Assembly: GCF_052857255.1 (NCBI RefSeq)
Contig: NC_135497.1
Coordinates: forward strand, 182,876,204 to 182,940,203
DNA: 64,000 nt
From: Amblyomma americanum
Taxonomy: Eukaryota > Arthropoda > Arachnida > Ixodida > Ixodidae
Reading direction: 5' to 3'
Made by a program: the position numbers and the translations under genes. The first letter of the stretch is position 1, and the number at the start of each line of letters is the position of its first letter. The notes beneath the pieces are model-generated. The model saw only the letters and a list, made by a program, of their open reading frames with translations, was not told the origin of the DNA and searched no databases. Below, in pieces: positions 23,331 through 32,917 of this stretch.

Positions 23331-23867
23331 AATCGTGTTCGTGTCTGGTGAATGTTTTTGCTCGGCAACCGATCTCGCGACGACGCGGTTGGCAGACTGG
23401 TTTTGTCGGCGCCGCGGGCGTCAAAGCATGTCACACTACGAAGACATCTGGTAGTCGGACGCGTTGGCGTAGTTGTCGGCCTAGTGTGACAGCTTGGTCT
23501 GCCACAGACAAGGTCTGCCGACCGGGTTGGCCAATCTTTGGTGTCTTTGTCAGGTCGGCGTCTGCGGCGTGTCGGGCTAGTGTGACAGGGCCCTTAGCTG
23601 CCTTCTGTTTGCAGCAGCCTCGTTGAGGTGCTCAACATACAAGAAAGTTCAATAGCAAATTTTAGCTCCTAATACATTCAAGGCTCATTTCACTTCCATG
23701 TTATATATAGATCACTTGCTGAAATATACTGCGCCATATCCTACAAAAGGCGGTCACAGTGAGGTTAAGCACAGGTTTGGAACGGTGACGTAGCAACATT
23801 ACGTTGCATGCAGCAGGTTCTGTTGCACAAAATGTGGTGCATCCTGTCAGCCCATATCTCCAGGAGG

Positions 23868-24037
23868 CGTGCCTAAAAATTTGGTATCCTGCCTGTTGCG
23901 TGCCTTAGTGAGGTCTGCTGTGCGCCTTGTCTCCCTAAGCAGCTCGTCCACCTCCTCGTCCTGCTACTTCCTCCACCGCAATGGACGGCCTGGAACTGCC
24001 GATGCGGGTGGTGCAGTGGGCTGCTGCTGGCGGGTGC
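23868..24037 (-). pseudogene. Harbinger Myb-like gene, last exon with a premature stop
   Basis: After a CCGACAG acceptor the frame reads TRQQQPTAPPASAVPGRPLR WRK, then TAG, then QDEEVDELLRETRRTADLTK. The charged helical stretch after the stop resembles the C-terminal helix of these proteins, so the in-frame TAG is read as an inactivating mutation. The exon starts about 275 bp outside the TTA element. Confidence 0.45.
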
Positions 24038-24347
24038 CTGTCGGAGGGGAAACAGACTGAATGTACACTTGTCATACGACACAGCACGATGTGCAATAAG
24101 CAAGCTGTTTGCTGCAACGTCTGAGGGGAACAGCAGTACATAAAAGCAGTTGCACTCAGTGATATGACAAATGCAGCATTGTTTCAGTGAACTCAATCTG
24201 CACGTAAGCCTTGTCACGGCTCCTGCTATAAGAGGGAAAAAGCATGCACAACGTGTCAATATGCCGGATCTGAAGGAAACTATTGTGGACATTGTAAAAC
24301 AACTGTGACTGTATGGTGCTCCTGCAAATGGTATTTATCAGAAGCAC

Positions 24348-24496
24348 CTTGAAAAGAGGGCAATGTGCAGCCTGCATACTGGCAGGTGAACTGACTGGCT
24401 GTGTCAGCACGCTGCCGATGCTGTTATGCTCCTCCACCAGCAGTTCAGCAGATGTCTCCCCCGTCTCCTCCAACCAGGACATTTCACTGGCGTCGT
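24348..24496 (-). pseudogene. Harbinger Myb-like gene, internal exon (149 nt)
   Basis: A CATGTAG acceptor and a GTGCTT donor bound an open frame: DASEMSWLEETGETSAELLV followed by EEHNSIGSVLTQPVSSPAS. The acidic, Ser/Thr/Pro-rich composition is typical of the linker in Harbinger-type Myb adaptors. No stop lies within the exon. Confidence 0.45.
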
Positions 24497-24771
24497 CTAC
24501 ATGAAATCATTACACAAACACAACTGCATAGTAAACAATTTTAGTAAAGTGTGAAATGTGTATGACTAAAATGTGTTTAGTCATTACTGTGGCTGAAGGC
24601 AAAAATGCACTACCAGAACAGGAAGGCAAAGAAGCTGAGGCTGTATTTACAGTCTCCAGTTTACGCACTACTACATCTTCAAAAATTAGCAAAAATGCAA
24701 ATGACGTCATCAGCAGTGTACACATGCTATAAAGCATACACATAAAATGGTTTGAAATGCAGTTCACCTAC

Positions 24772-24832
24772 CAGCTGCAGTCTGGCCTCCCTCTGCAGGC
24801 TGTTCATCCCCGGCTCGCTCCCCACTGAAACT
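24772..24832 (-). pseudogene. Harbinger Myb-like gene, internal exon (61 nt)
   Basis: A TCAG acceptor and a GTAGG donor bound a short acidic reading frame (SFSGERAGDEQPAEGGQTAA). Low-complexity acidic linkers are usual between the DNA-binding and coiled C-terminal parts of these adaptor proteins. Assignment depends on the neighbouring exons. An uncertain further segment may lie at 25080-25370 (minus strand, frame containing QAIQPIGPVSVAGS). Confidence 0.4.
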
Positions 24833-25372
24833 CTGATGGAAAGAAAGGTGTGCTGGGGGGGTGAGGTGTGCTGGGCTGCTCCTGCAAGAAGGCACAGTGA
24901 CTCACGTTCAAACATGAATGTCTCTAAGTACATCATAGGGTTGCATTGCTTACAGCACATGGCCCTGAGGTTCTGTCAAGAATCCTTCATCCCTACCAAG
25001 CTGCAAACTTTGCAACTGTCTGTAACTTCACAGCAGTTGACTAAAGAATGTGGTCATACCTGCTGTTGACGGGGGAGGGGACAGCTACCTGCTCAAAATA
25101 AGATCCCGCGACGCTCACTGGCCCGATCGGCTGAATGGCTTGGCCACCCAGAGCCAGCAGTCTGCCGCCACCGGCGCCACTGCGACAGGACCGTTCACGC
25201 GGACCTCCACAGAACAATTTTGACAGGCTTAACCTGGCCAGCTTGCAGCAGCGCCAACTCCGCTCGCCGCGAGCAACCCACTACAAGCCCAGTTGCGGTG
25301 ACCCCTTCGACGGAGGCAGCTACTGGGCAGAGCTAACCCCTATTTTCTTACCCCATCCCCTGACCAGTACCT

Positions 25373-25378
<6 letters not shown>

Positions 25379-25437
<59 letters not shown>
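25379..25437. repeat. Compound (TA)n(GA)n microsatellite
   Basis: Sixteen or so TA units change directly to about 13 GA units. This is a simple repeat in the Harbinger interior. Confidence 0.98.
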
Positions 25438-25440
<3 letters not shown>

Positions 25441-26173
25441 CTGGCTGTGAGATAATACTCTCAGTATGTTTATGGCGGCTTACGATAGCTGGTGTGCGGC
25501 TGACTTTGCTTTTTCTCATGGGCCCGATCGCCTGTGCCCTTGCGCGCTCTGCATTGGAGTTTTCTTATCGCAGGCACCCGACATTGCGAGCTAGGCTGCC
25601 TCAGTTTGCGCGCCTTGCGAGTTTGGTCCAAAGGATGCAGTCTAAAAAAATAAATACTATGAGCAGTGTGGTGCGCTGCATGAAATTCTGGCATATATGT
25701 GTGAACTTGTAAGGGCACTAAACTGCTCAAAACATTAATTTTGTTGGATCACCGGTTCTCGCACCAAACTCGCAAGGCGCGCGAGCTGGGGCAGCTTAGC
25801 GCGTTATTTCGGGTTTCCGCGATAATAAAACTGCAACGCGCTGCCTGTGTGTGCGAGCAAGCATCGGCGAGCAAAACACAGAGAAACGCCCCCTTAACGC
25901 GTGTGCCCATGATTGTGCTGTCTACGCGGCGATCGGGCACAGGCGAAAGAGCAATACGAAGCTGCGCACAAACTATCGCTAGCCACTGTGAACGTGCACA
26001 CAGCATTATCTCGCACCGATGACTATCGCTTGGCGGCACTGACGCCTGTCGAAGACACGGTTTCCATCGTTCGTGTTAAGTCTTGTGGCCTCCTGTATAC
26101 ATGCCACGAATGGCGCCAATGTTCAGCCGAGTTGAATGACAGGCCTTCTGTATTTAAGGCGGCGGCAGTTTAC

Positions 26174-26319
26174 CCCCAAAGCTCCCGCTTGCGAGCCGCC
26201 GCGTACTCAGGCGAGAGCTCTGACGCAGCCCGTGCCAAGGGCGGATGCTCTTCGAGCAATTCGATGAGCACCCGCTTTTGGGCGACGGACATGCGTGGCC
26301 TCTTTGGTGGTGTCGCCAT
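26174..26319 (-). pseudogene. Harbinger Myb/zeste-like DNA-binding protein, exon 1
   Basis: ATG at 26319 opens 48 codons plus two nucleotides, ending at a GTAAACT donor. It reads MATPPKRPRMSVAQKRVLIE, then LLEEHPPLARAASELS, and ends in AARKRELWG. This resembles the first half of the Myb/SANT-like (regulatory protein zeste type) domain of the second PIF/Harbinger gene. That product helps the transposase enter the nucleus and bind ends. The exon itself is intact. Its position about 1 kb inside the right TIR, facing the transposase, fits the superfamily layout. Later exons carry at least one stop. Confidence 0.65.
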
Positions 26320-27029
26320 TTCAAACGATAACGGTATTTCACCCCGATTCCCAGGGCGATTTCTTGCTATCGGCCAAGGAAATTTATTCTTTGGCCAGGA
26401 ATATAAATTGGGGAATCTACAATAGTGTTCATTCACTTGCATATACGTGCGCTGCATTAAAACAACTTGCCGTAGAGTTACGAAAAAGCAAGGACGAGTA
26501 AAATGGTTTAAACTGTGCACCTGACCGTTTTCCTCGCCCTCGTTCTTTCCCACAGCCGTATTCGTTCAGTTCTGTCATCGATAGTGAGCGACCACCGACA
26601 GCAAACTTACCTCAAGAAGTGGTCTTCATTGACTTTCGTGCCAAGAGCTCCTTGCGAGCTTATTTCTGTGCACCTACGGCCTTCACTGTATTCAATCACA
26701 TTTTTCTGCGCTTAAGACATCGGCACAATGCCTTTATTTTAGACGACACGAAAAAAAGCAGGAACTTGCCGTCGAATCAGCTGTTTTCAAGCAAGTCGCC
26801 ATGCTCTCGCTTTACTACTACCAGCGCGCCCTCATGGCAACAAAACCTACCCTACAGAAAATTTAATTGCGAAACTGAGAGCGCCTCCCATTTTCCTTCC
26901 TGTTTTTTAAGTTTGCAGCACACTTTATTAGCAAAATAGAACGTCATTTTTTTAATTCATTGCGTCTGTTTTTTTTATGCTGATTTGTACACGCCGCTCT
27001 CAGCGCACCTTCGCCGCAACAAATGTTCT

Positions 27030-27230
27030 TGAGAGAGCGAATTTCAAAACTGAAAACGCTTCTTGTTTTGATTAAAATTTTTGAGTTCGAAACGGTGTTT
27101 TGATAAAACAAAGCATTGCTAATTTTATTTGCGACAGCTTCACAACAAAACGTTAGCACATGGCCCCTTGTACAAATAAATGCTTCATAGGCGGAGCCTT
27201 GCTCGTGTCTGGCTGATTCCATGATCCGTC
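27030..27230. repeat. Right-end Harbinger segment, repeated at 27740-27945
   Basis: The two segments share ordered blocks: aaaactga.a..cttctt.tttt, gagttc.aa....gttt..., gcccttgt/tcccttgt, ggcggagc/ggcgcggagc, and tggctgattcca. Each leads to a CTGGGGCCG-type end (27304 and 28291), so these are right-end regions of two related element copies lying in tandem. Confidence 0.6.
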
Positions 27231-27310
27231 AAAAGTGCTGTCAGACACTGTTTGGCAATTTTGACTTCACGCTCACAAACTTGCGGCACGCAATACGGCC
27301 CCAGAAAACT

Positions 27311-27570
27311 GGAAATTGGTTTTGGGGGAAACGAAATGGCGCAGTATCTGTCTCACTTATCGGCGGAAGCCTGAACCGCGCCGGAAGGGATGGGATAAAG
27401 GAGGTACTAAGAGAAGAAAGGAAGAAAGCGGTGCCGCAGTGGAGGGCTCCGGAATAATTTCGATTACCTGGGGATATTTGACATGCACTGACATCGCACA
27501 GTATACGGGCGCGCCTAAGCGTTCGCCTCCATCCAAACGCGGCCGGGTTCGAATCCGGGTACTCCGGATA
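27311..27570 (-). mobile_element. Ruka-like SINE, 5'-truncated after the B box
   Basis: The body matches the SINE at 39487 (aaatggcgcagtatctgtctc, gaaccgcgcc, ggagggctccggaataattt, catgcactgacatcgcacag). The B box gggttcgaatccggg lies at 27543-27557. The region upstream of the B box (A box) is missing. It abuts the Harbinger right end at 27304. Confidence 0.85.
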
Positions 27571-28041
27571 TGGCCTGGCTGCTTTTATTTTTCTGGCTGT
27601 CATGTTCACGATGAATGATTCTGTGCATGAATTGATGAGGCTGAATCCTTCAAATTGGGAAGCAGCTCACGCCACCTAGCCAACGCTTTTCCGCTGTCAA
27701 CGCATACCTGCACGGTAGAATGAAGTGACTGAACAGCCAACTTGAATGCAAAACTGAGAGTACTTCTTATTTTGCTTGGTGTAGTTGAGTTCTAAATACA
27801 GTTTCTAAACAAAATAAAGCATCATTCATTTTATTCACTGCGTCATTGCAGCAAAACTAGCCTACGGTCCCTTGTCGTGCAAAAAAATGCTACCGGCGCG
27901 GAGCTACCGCACAGTTGTTGCTAATTGGCTGATTCCACCGTCAGAGTCTCGTGTTGTCCTTTTACCGCGACAGCGTTAAGGAGCTCGTGTCGCAGAAAAG
28001 CCGGTGTCGTCGGCGGCGTTAGCCGTGAGCGGAAAATGACG

Positions 28042-28089
28042 CATCTCGGTGGACACCTGAACCGCGCGGTTCGGGTGTCCACCGAGATG
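28042..28089. repeat. 48-bp palindrome formed by two SINE tail fragments
   Basis: Arms of 24 bp (28042-28065 and 28066-28089) are reverse complements with a single mismatch, meeting at ccgc|gcgg. The arm sequence (ctcggtggacacctgaaccg) is the 3' body of the Ruka-like SINE, so two tails lie head to head. Confidence 0.85.
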
Positions 28090-28229
28090 AGACAGGCGTC
28101 CTTTCCTTAAATTGTCCAACGGGCCATGCGTCGCGCATACGGGCGACGGCGTTCCGTGCACCCCTTGGCAACGCTGCAACACGCTGTCGCGTCTCACTCT
28201 TAAAGACGAAGCTTAAGCGTCCTCCAAAT

Positions 28230-28291
28230 TTTTTACGTCACGCTCTCAAAACTGAGAGATATATTGAGAGCGCTCCGTAATTCGGCCCCAG
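28230..28291. repeat. Second CTGGGGCCG-type Harbinger end with hairpin
   Basis: Read on the minus strand it begins CTGGGGCCGAATTACGGAGC and matches the left end at 16976 at about 26 of the first 29 bases, a longer match than the 27304 end. It contains the inverted pair cgctctcaa/ttgagagcg. Confidence 0.7.
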
Positions 28292-28292
28292 G

Positions 28293-30370
28293 TCATGTTA
28301 GAAGTCGAGATGGCAGTTTCCCCTTTAATTTTTTTGCTTGTATTCTTTAAATTGCTGCCGCGCAAAATTATCGCCAAAATAGTGCTAACAGCTCTCGATA
28401 TTTTAAAAGGCTTTTCGTCTTGCAGTTTAGGCAGCACGATTGTTGGTAGTGCAGCGTACGAAGCGCAAAAGGACGTCGGACTCATTAGAGACTAGCAGCG
28501 CACGCGTACAAGGTGTTTCGTAGTTCGCATGTGTATTCTCTCATCCGTGTTCAATGCCTTCTTGTGCTTTGATGACCTCATGCAACCTTAGCAATCCCAC
28601 CCAGCAACCTTTGTTAATAGTTGCAGACTTCCAGCACTAGAAGGGAGATTGTTCAGGCTAGTGGGTAATTCACACGAGGTTCCATAGCGCAAAAGCAGGG
28701 ACTCGACAGAACACGAGCGCATTAAACACATCCCCTTGATATTCTGTTTGGCTTACGAGTTTATTTTGTGGGAGTTTAAAGTACCGAAGCGACTCAGGCT
28801 ATGAGGGACGCCGTAGTAAAGGGCTCAGGAAATTTCGACCACCTCGGCCTCTTTAATGTGCTCTGACATCGCACAGTACACGGTCATCTAGAACTCGATC
28901 GCCAAGGCCGGGACCGAACCGTTGTTTTTCGGGTCGGCAGCCGAGCTCAATAAACAACTGTGCCACCTCGGCGGCTTGCCCTTCACATTAAGAGAGACAT
29001 GGTTCAGGACAAATCCTTTATTTCTTCGAAAATCAGCGCTCCAGTACATATCAGCAACAAACTGAAGAAAAATTCGGCGTCAATAAAACTATGTAAAGAA
29101 ATTAAGCGAGAATTTCAGAAATTCAGATAACGTTTACACGATCAGGCTGCAAAAGAATGAGTATATACTCCGGAATCACATGGAACGTCCAAAGATTGTG
29201 CACGACGCCATATCCAGGAGGCCCACCATGGGTGTGGGTGTCGAAGCGTCCGCAGATATTTTTGGTCTTGAAGAGAAGGCGGCCGTCTATCTTCAGCTTC
29301 GAGTACATAATCACGCCAGCTTGGCGCAAAAGCCGCCGTGAGCTCGAACGCCAGCGCTTGCCTCATCTTCTGATTGATGAAGTGCGGCCCATCACTGGCG
29401 TTCGAACTCCTTCGCCTTTGCGCCTTCCTGCAGCCACTCCGAAGGCAACTCAGGCGCCATGCTAGCCGTCGAATGCGCCGGCCATATACCGCAGGACACG
29501 CCGCACGACGACACCGAGGACAGGTGTTGCCAGCGCCGGAGACCTAAAAGTAGCAAGGCCAATGGCGCGGCGGAGTCCTCGAGAGCCAGCCTTTAAGAGA
29601 ACCAGGCGTAGGTCGGCGAGGTGTTCCGCTTCTTCGGAGACCACAGCGTGCCAAGCGGCGACTTGGGCTATGACCGACCCGCTTGCCACGTTGACTAGCG
29701 CGGCCATTGTCCGGTGCAGTCACCTCGCACTGCTCGAGAACGGCGGGAATGTTGGTCTGCGCAAGACAGAAACGGCGTTTAGACGACTGGGCGGAGAGCA
29801 CAGCGTATTCTATTACGTCGATGAGATGAACGCAGGCCACAAACCCCCCAATGAGTGCACGTAGAACGTACCTCAAAGAGTGGATGCTCACTCCCTGGCT
29901 GCCAGGCTTGAAGCATGACGGTGTGGTTCCACTGCTGTTGCGACTCGAACCTGTAGGGGCGAATCGGCTTCATCGCAGAATGGCCGACAGCAGCAGCTCC
30001 AAGTAGAACGGCGGCTCTCCGCGCTCGGGTACCACCGTGGGCTCGTGCGCCGCGCGAGGCTTCAAGAATGGCTCCGCGCCATTGGCAAGGGCCGACATTG
30101 TCTCCGAGCGTCGCCGGTGCCGCCAGTAATGGTTCAGCAGAATGCTGGAACATCGTCGAGATGCACCGAGATGGGGCAGCGAGGCCTACCTTCGCCGGTG
30201 TCTTCGATCAGTGCAGCAGCAATCGCGTGGCTCTTGGGGCTCGAAAACTCTCGTGTCCAAAGCAATATGTTCGACGCGTGACTAGCACTGAGCGTGATTC
30301 GATGACACGTACGCCGCGTTACACGTGCAGTTGCCGCACCTGATTGGTCAAAACGCCGGAAGCGGATGTG
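28293..30370 (-). pseudogene. Family E, copy A: unidentified spliced gene-like paralog
   Basis: This aligns by eye with 43455-45430 in the same orientation. On the minus strand a first exon-like block ends (SH)AIAAALIEDTGE at a GTAGG donor near 30209. A second block follows a TTCCAG acceptor and reads AEPLLAAPATLGDNVGPCQW, later YRFESQQQWNHTVMLQAWQP, then a GTACGT donor near 29874. A third follows GCGCAG and reads TNIPAVLEQCEV. The fourth block (MYSKLKIDGRLLFKTKNI, 29123-29329) lies nearest the 3' end. I do not recognise the product. Frames shift between blocks, so it looks like a pseudogene or a fast-evolving gene. Confidence 0.45.
28752..28976 (-). mobile_element. Diverged SINE copy within family E
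   Basis: It shares gactcaggctatgagggacgccgtag, ctgacatcgcacagtacacgg and a terminal gccacctcggcgg with the SINE at 40916 (opposite strand). The B box is degenerate (ccgggaccgaaccg). Its 3' end belongs to the tctcatagcctgaatcgc subfamily rather than the poly-(ATT) subfamily. Confidence 0.75.
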
Positions 30371-30658
30371 GTGCTTCGTATGGGTATGCAGCGAAAAGAG
30401 TTGAAGAAATCGGATGGTGACATCAAACCATCAAGCCAGGGTTTTTTTTTTTTTGATGGAAATAAAAGTTGTTTCAATCAATAAATCAAGGAAGATTTAG
30501 AGCAGAGCCCATCACGCATAGAGGAGGGCAAGCTCAGGAGAGGTCCTCGCTATTCGAGCTGTACGCCAAAAAGTTTGTCTTAAGTAACGCGTTTTCGCAA
30601 GCACTACTGGAAGTCTTTAGCCGATTGCGCAGAAAAGGAAAACGCTGGACGCAGCGGG

Positions 30659-30852
30659 TTCGTCTGCTACATTAGGGCTTTTTTTTTTACCTATACAGGC
30701 TACACTAGTGTAGCATGGTAGAATTTTTTTTGCCAGTGTAGAAAAAGTGTCGCTCCGCCCATCTACACGGACGCATTTCTTTTACGCGTAGTGTAGCACG
30801 AGGATTCCACTTTCTACATCGCTTTTTTTTTAAGTGTAGGCTAGCAGACGAA
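30659..30852. mobile_element. 194-bp fold-back element with palindromic TACACT motifs
   Basis: The ends ttcgtctgcta (30659-30669) and tagcagacgaa (30842-30852) are perfect 11-bp inverted repeats. Just inside lie T-runs and a 16-bp perfect palindrome gctacactagtgtagc near 30700. Several further tgtag/ctaca copies occur in both orientations (gtagtgtagc near 30788). MITE-like; no TSD was established. Confidence 0.65.
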
Positions 30853-30904
30853 AAAAGAAAGCGCACGTTTCAAACGAAAAATAATAATAAGTAATAATAA
30901 TAAT

Positions 30905-31167
30905 TGGTTTTTTGGGAAAGGAAATGGCGCAGTATCTGTCTCATATATCGTTGAACACCTGAACCGCGCCGTAAGGGAAGGGAGAAAGGAGGGAGTGAAA
31001 ATAGCAGGAAAGAAAGAGGTGCCGTAGTGGAGGGCTCCGGAATAAATTCGTCCACCTGGGGATCTTTAACATGCACTGACAACGCACAGCACACGGGCGC
31101 CTTAGCGTTTCGCCTCCATCTAAACGCAGCCGCCACGGTCGGGTTCGGAACTCCCGGGTCCGGCCTT
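30905..31167 (-). mobile_element. Ruka-like SINE, truncated near the B box
   Basis: The body is collinear with 39487-39828 (gaaatggcgcagtatctgtc, ctgaaccgcgccgtaagg, ctggggatctttaacatgcactgac). It ends at a disrupted B box, gggttcggaactcccggg. The A-box half is missing. Confidence 0.85.
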
Positions 31168-32143
31168 GGTCATAATCAAGTAGCGTTCGGCGAAGGCGCT
31201 TATCGCAACTGCGGTAAGCGCGGGAAGGAACTTTCATTTGTTGTGGTCGCACACCATGGTACGTAGTGTCTTTCGTCGCTTTTGCCTGCTTCGTTTTGAG
31301 ACGGCGGATGTATGCGCCCCTGTGATCCTTGGAGGCTACACTCGGCAAAATATGCTGTTATACTTACATCGGGTTCATCGTAGTCTCGTGTTAATCGCAG
31401 GGCTAGAAGGTTAACGTCAGCAGAGGAAGTGAAGGGACAAAGTTTTTCTTCAGACAAACTGTGTATATATACACACCCTCTGCCAAATTACAGAGGAAAG
31501 AAAACCAAATCTAGCGTACACTACGAACACTATGCTTTTTGTTTTCTTATTTTTCCTGATATATGTTACGCATGGTGCCACTGAAATAGAACTTGTTGCT
31601 CTGTGCCATGTGTCATGTTTCATTCCTTTTCTTTAAACTGTGTGTCTTGGATCAAGGTGTATATTTAATGATGCTTCCGAACCAACTATCCCACCTTAAT
31701 GTAGTGTAAAGTACTGCTTTTAAACTTAAGCTGCCTGAAAAGTTGTAGTACACGGCTACCCTGGAAGCTTTCTGTGTCCAGCTTGCTGGCACGAGGCTTA
31801 TATCTAAATGGCCCTCTGCAACACTTTGTATTTGAGAGCGTATTGCGTTTTGAGTGTAAAGCTGTAAAATGCGCTCATGATGTTGTAAAACAAATCTTCC
31901 TTTGCTAGAATCAATTTATAACTTCATGCATGAGGTCCCTGAGCAAGGTTTTCGATGCCGGGTTGTTTGCATGCTATAGTAGAGTAAAAGTGGCCCACAT
32001 TCTGGCCACACTTTAATCGTGCTCTCTGGTGAATAGCACAACCCTCTTAGCTTTTTTGCTGAGTGAGTATGCACGCGCATGGTTTTAGCGGAGTCGTGAA
32101 GAATGCTGCCATGCATGGTCACACCTCACCTTAATGTTCAACC
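31168..32143. other. AT-rich spacer, no gene seen
   Basis: Short open frames only, with no transposon ends or coding homology recognised. It lies between a SINE and the 3' end of the 2A-bearing LINE. Confidence 0.4.
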
Positions 32144-32917
32144 TGTCTTTTACTTTATTTACTTGATCCTCAAGGGTCCCTGACGGGACATTACATGAGG
32201 AGTGGGCGCAAGAACAGCGGTTAACAATGAATGTTGCATGGAAATCAAGACGATGGCATGGCTTCCTCGATGGCAGTCTTGAAATAGGCTGGATCAGGGA
32301 TTAGTGCTAAGTCGGAGGGAAGGTCATTCCAGTCGCGAGCTGTGTGAACAAAAAATGATTTATGAAAAGTAATAGTGCGGGCACGATGCGGGATGACGCT
32401 GTTTGGATGGCCTGTGTGGGGTGTTCGACGTACTGGTAGAATGAGCTTGCTGTCACGGGGTGAACAATGGAAAAACCTGTGATAAAAGGCAGAGACGTGA
32501 AATTCGGCGACGGGAAGCGAGAGGAGGAAGTTTTAGTTGGAACTTCAAGGCGGATATGCTAGAGTATCGCGAGTAGTTTGAGAGAATAAAGCGAGTTGCC
32601 CGATTCTGAACAGATTCAAGGGCTGAGGTAAGGTTAGAATGATGGGGGTGAAATATTGCTCAAGCGTATTCAAGTTGAGGTCGCACAAATGTTTTATAAG
32701 CTAGTAATTTTAAGGAAGAAGGTGTCATGCGCAGATTACGCCGGAGATACCCAATTGCTCGATTAGATGAGTTTATTATTTGGCTAATGTGGCAAGACCA
32801 CGATAAGTCACTAGCGAGGTTAATACCAAGATACTTAAAAGAGTTAGCGGAAATAATGGCAGTATCGTTAATTTTATAAGTAGGCGGAGTATAATTCCGG
32901 CGGCGGTGAAAAGAAAT

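Larger units (their letters stand above)
21443..23593. mobile_element. TTA-flanked DNA element (Harbinger-like, non-autonomous), 2.15 kb
   Basis: TTA flanks both ends (21440-21442 and 23594-23596). The terminal inverted repeats are TGGGCCTGTCACACTAG on the left and, reverse-complemented, GGGCCCTGTCACACTAG on the right. TGTCACACT and GTGTGACA motifs and GTCGG pentamers recur in both subterminal regions. TSD and TIR style point to PIF/Harbinger. No transposase was recognised. The interior contains two diverged direct repeats (22262-22811 and 22812-23330) and a tRNA-like segment. Confidence 0.8.
16976..27304. mobile_element. PIF/Harbinger transposon, decayed, about 10.3 kb with nested insertions
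   Basis: The left end begins CTGGGGCCGTATTACGTACC. The right end, read on the minus strand, begins CTGGGGCCGTATTGCGTGCC, giving 20 of 22 matching terminal bases. Inside are a HARBI1-like transposase remnant on the plus strand and a Myb/zeste-type adaptor gene remnant on the minus strand. Convergent arrangement of these two genes is known for this superfamily. Nested within are a SINE (17512-17823), a LINE (about 19205-20605) and a TTA-flanked element (21443-23593). A clean 3-bp target duplication was not seen (left flank att, right flank aaa). A second CTGGGGCCG right end at 28291 is the alternative boundary. Confidence 0.65.

Noticed and set aside
25379..25437. CRISPR-like or regulatory repeat
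   Set aside because: It is only a compound dinucleotide microsatellite.
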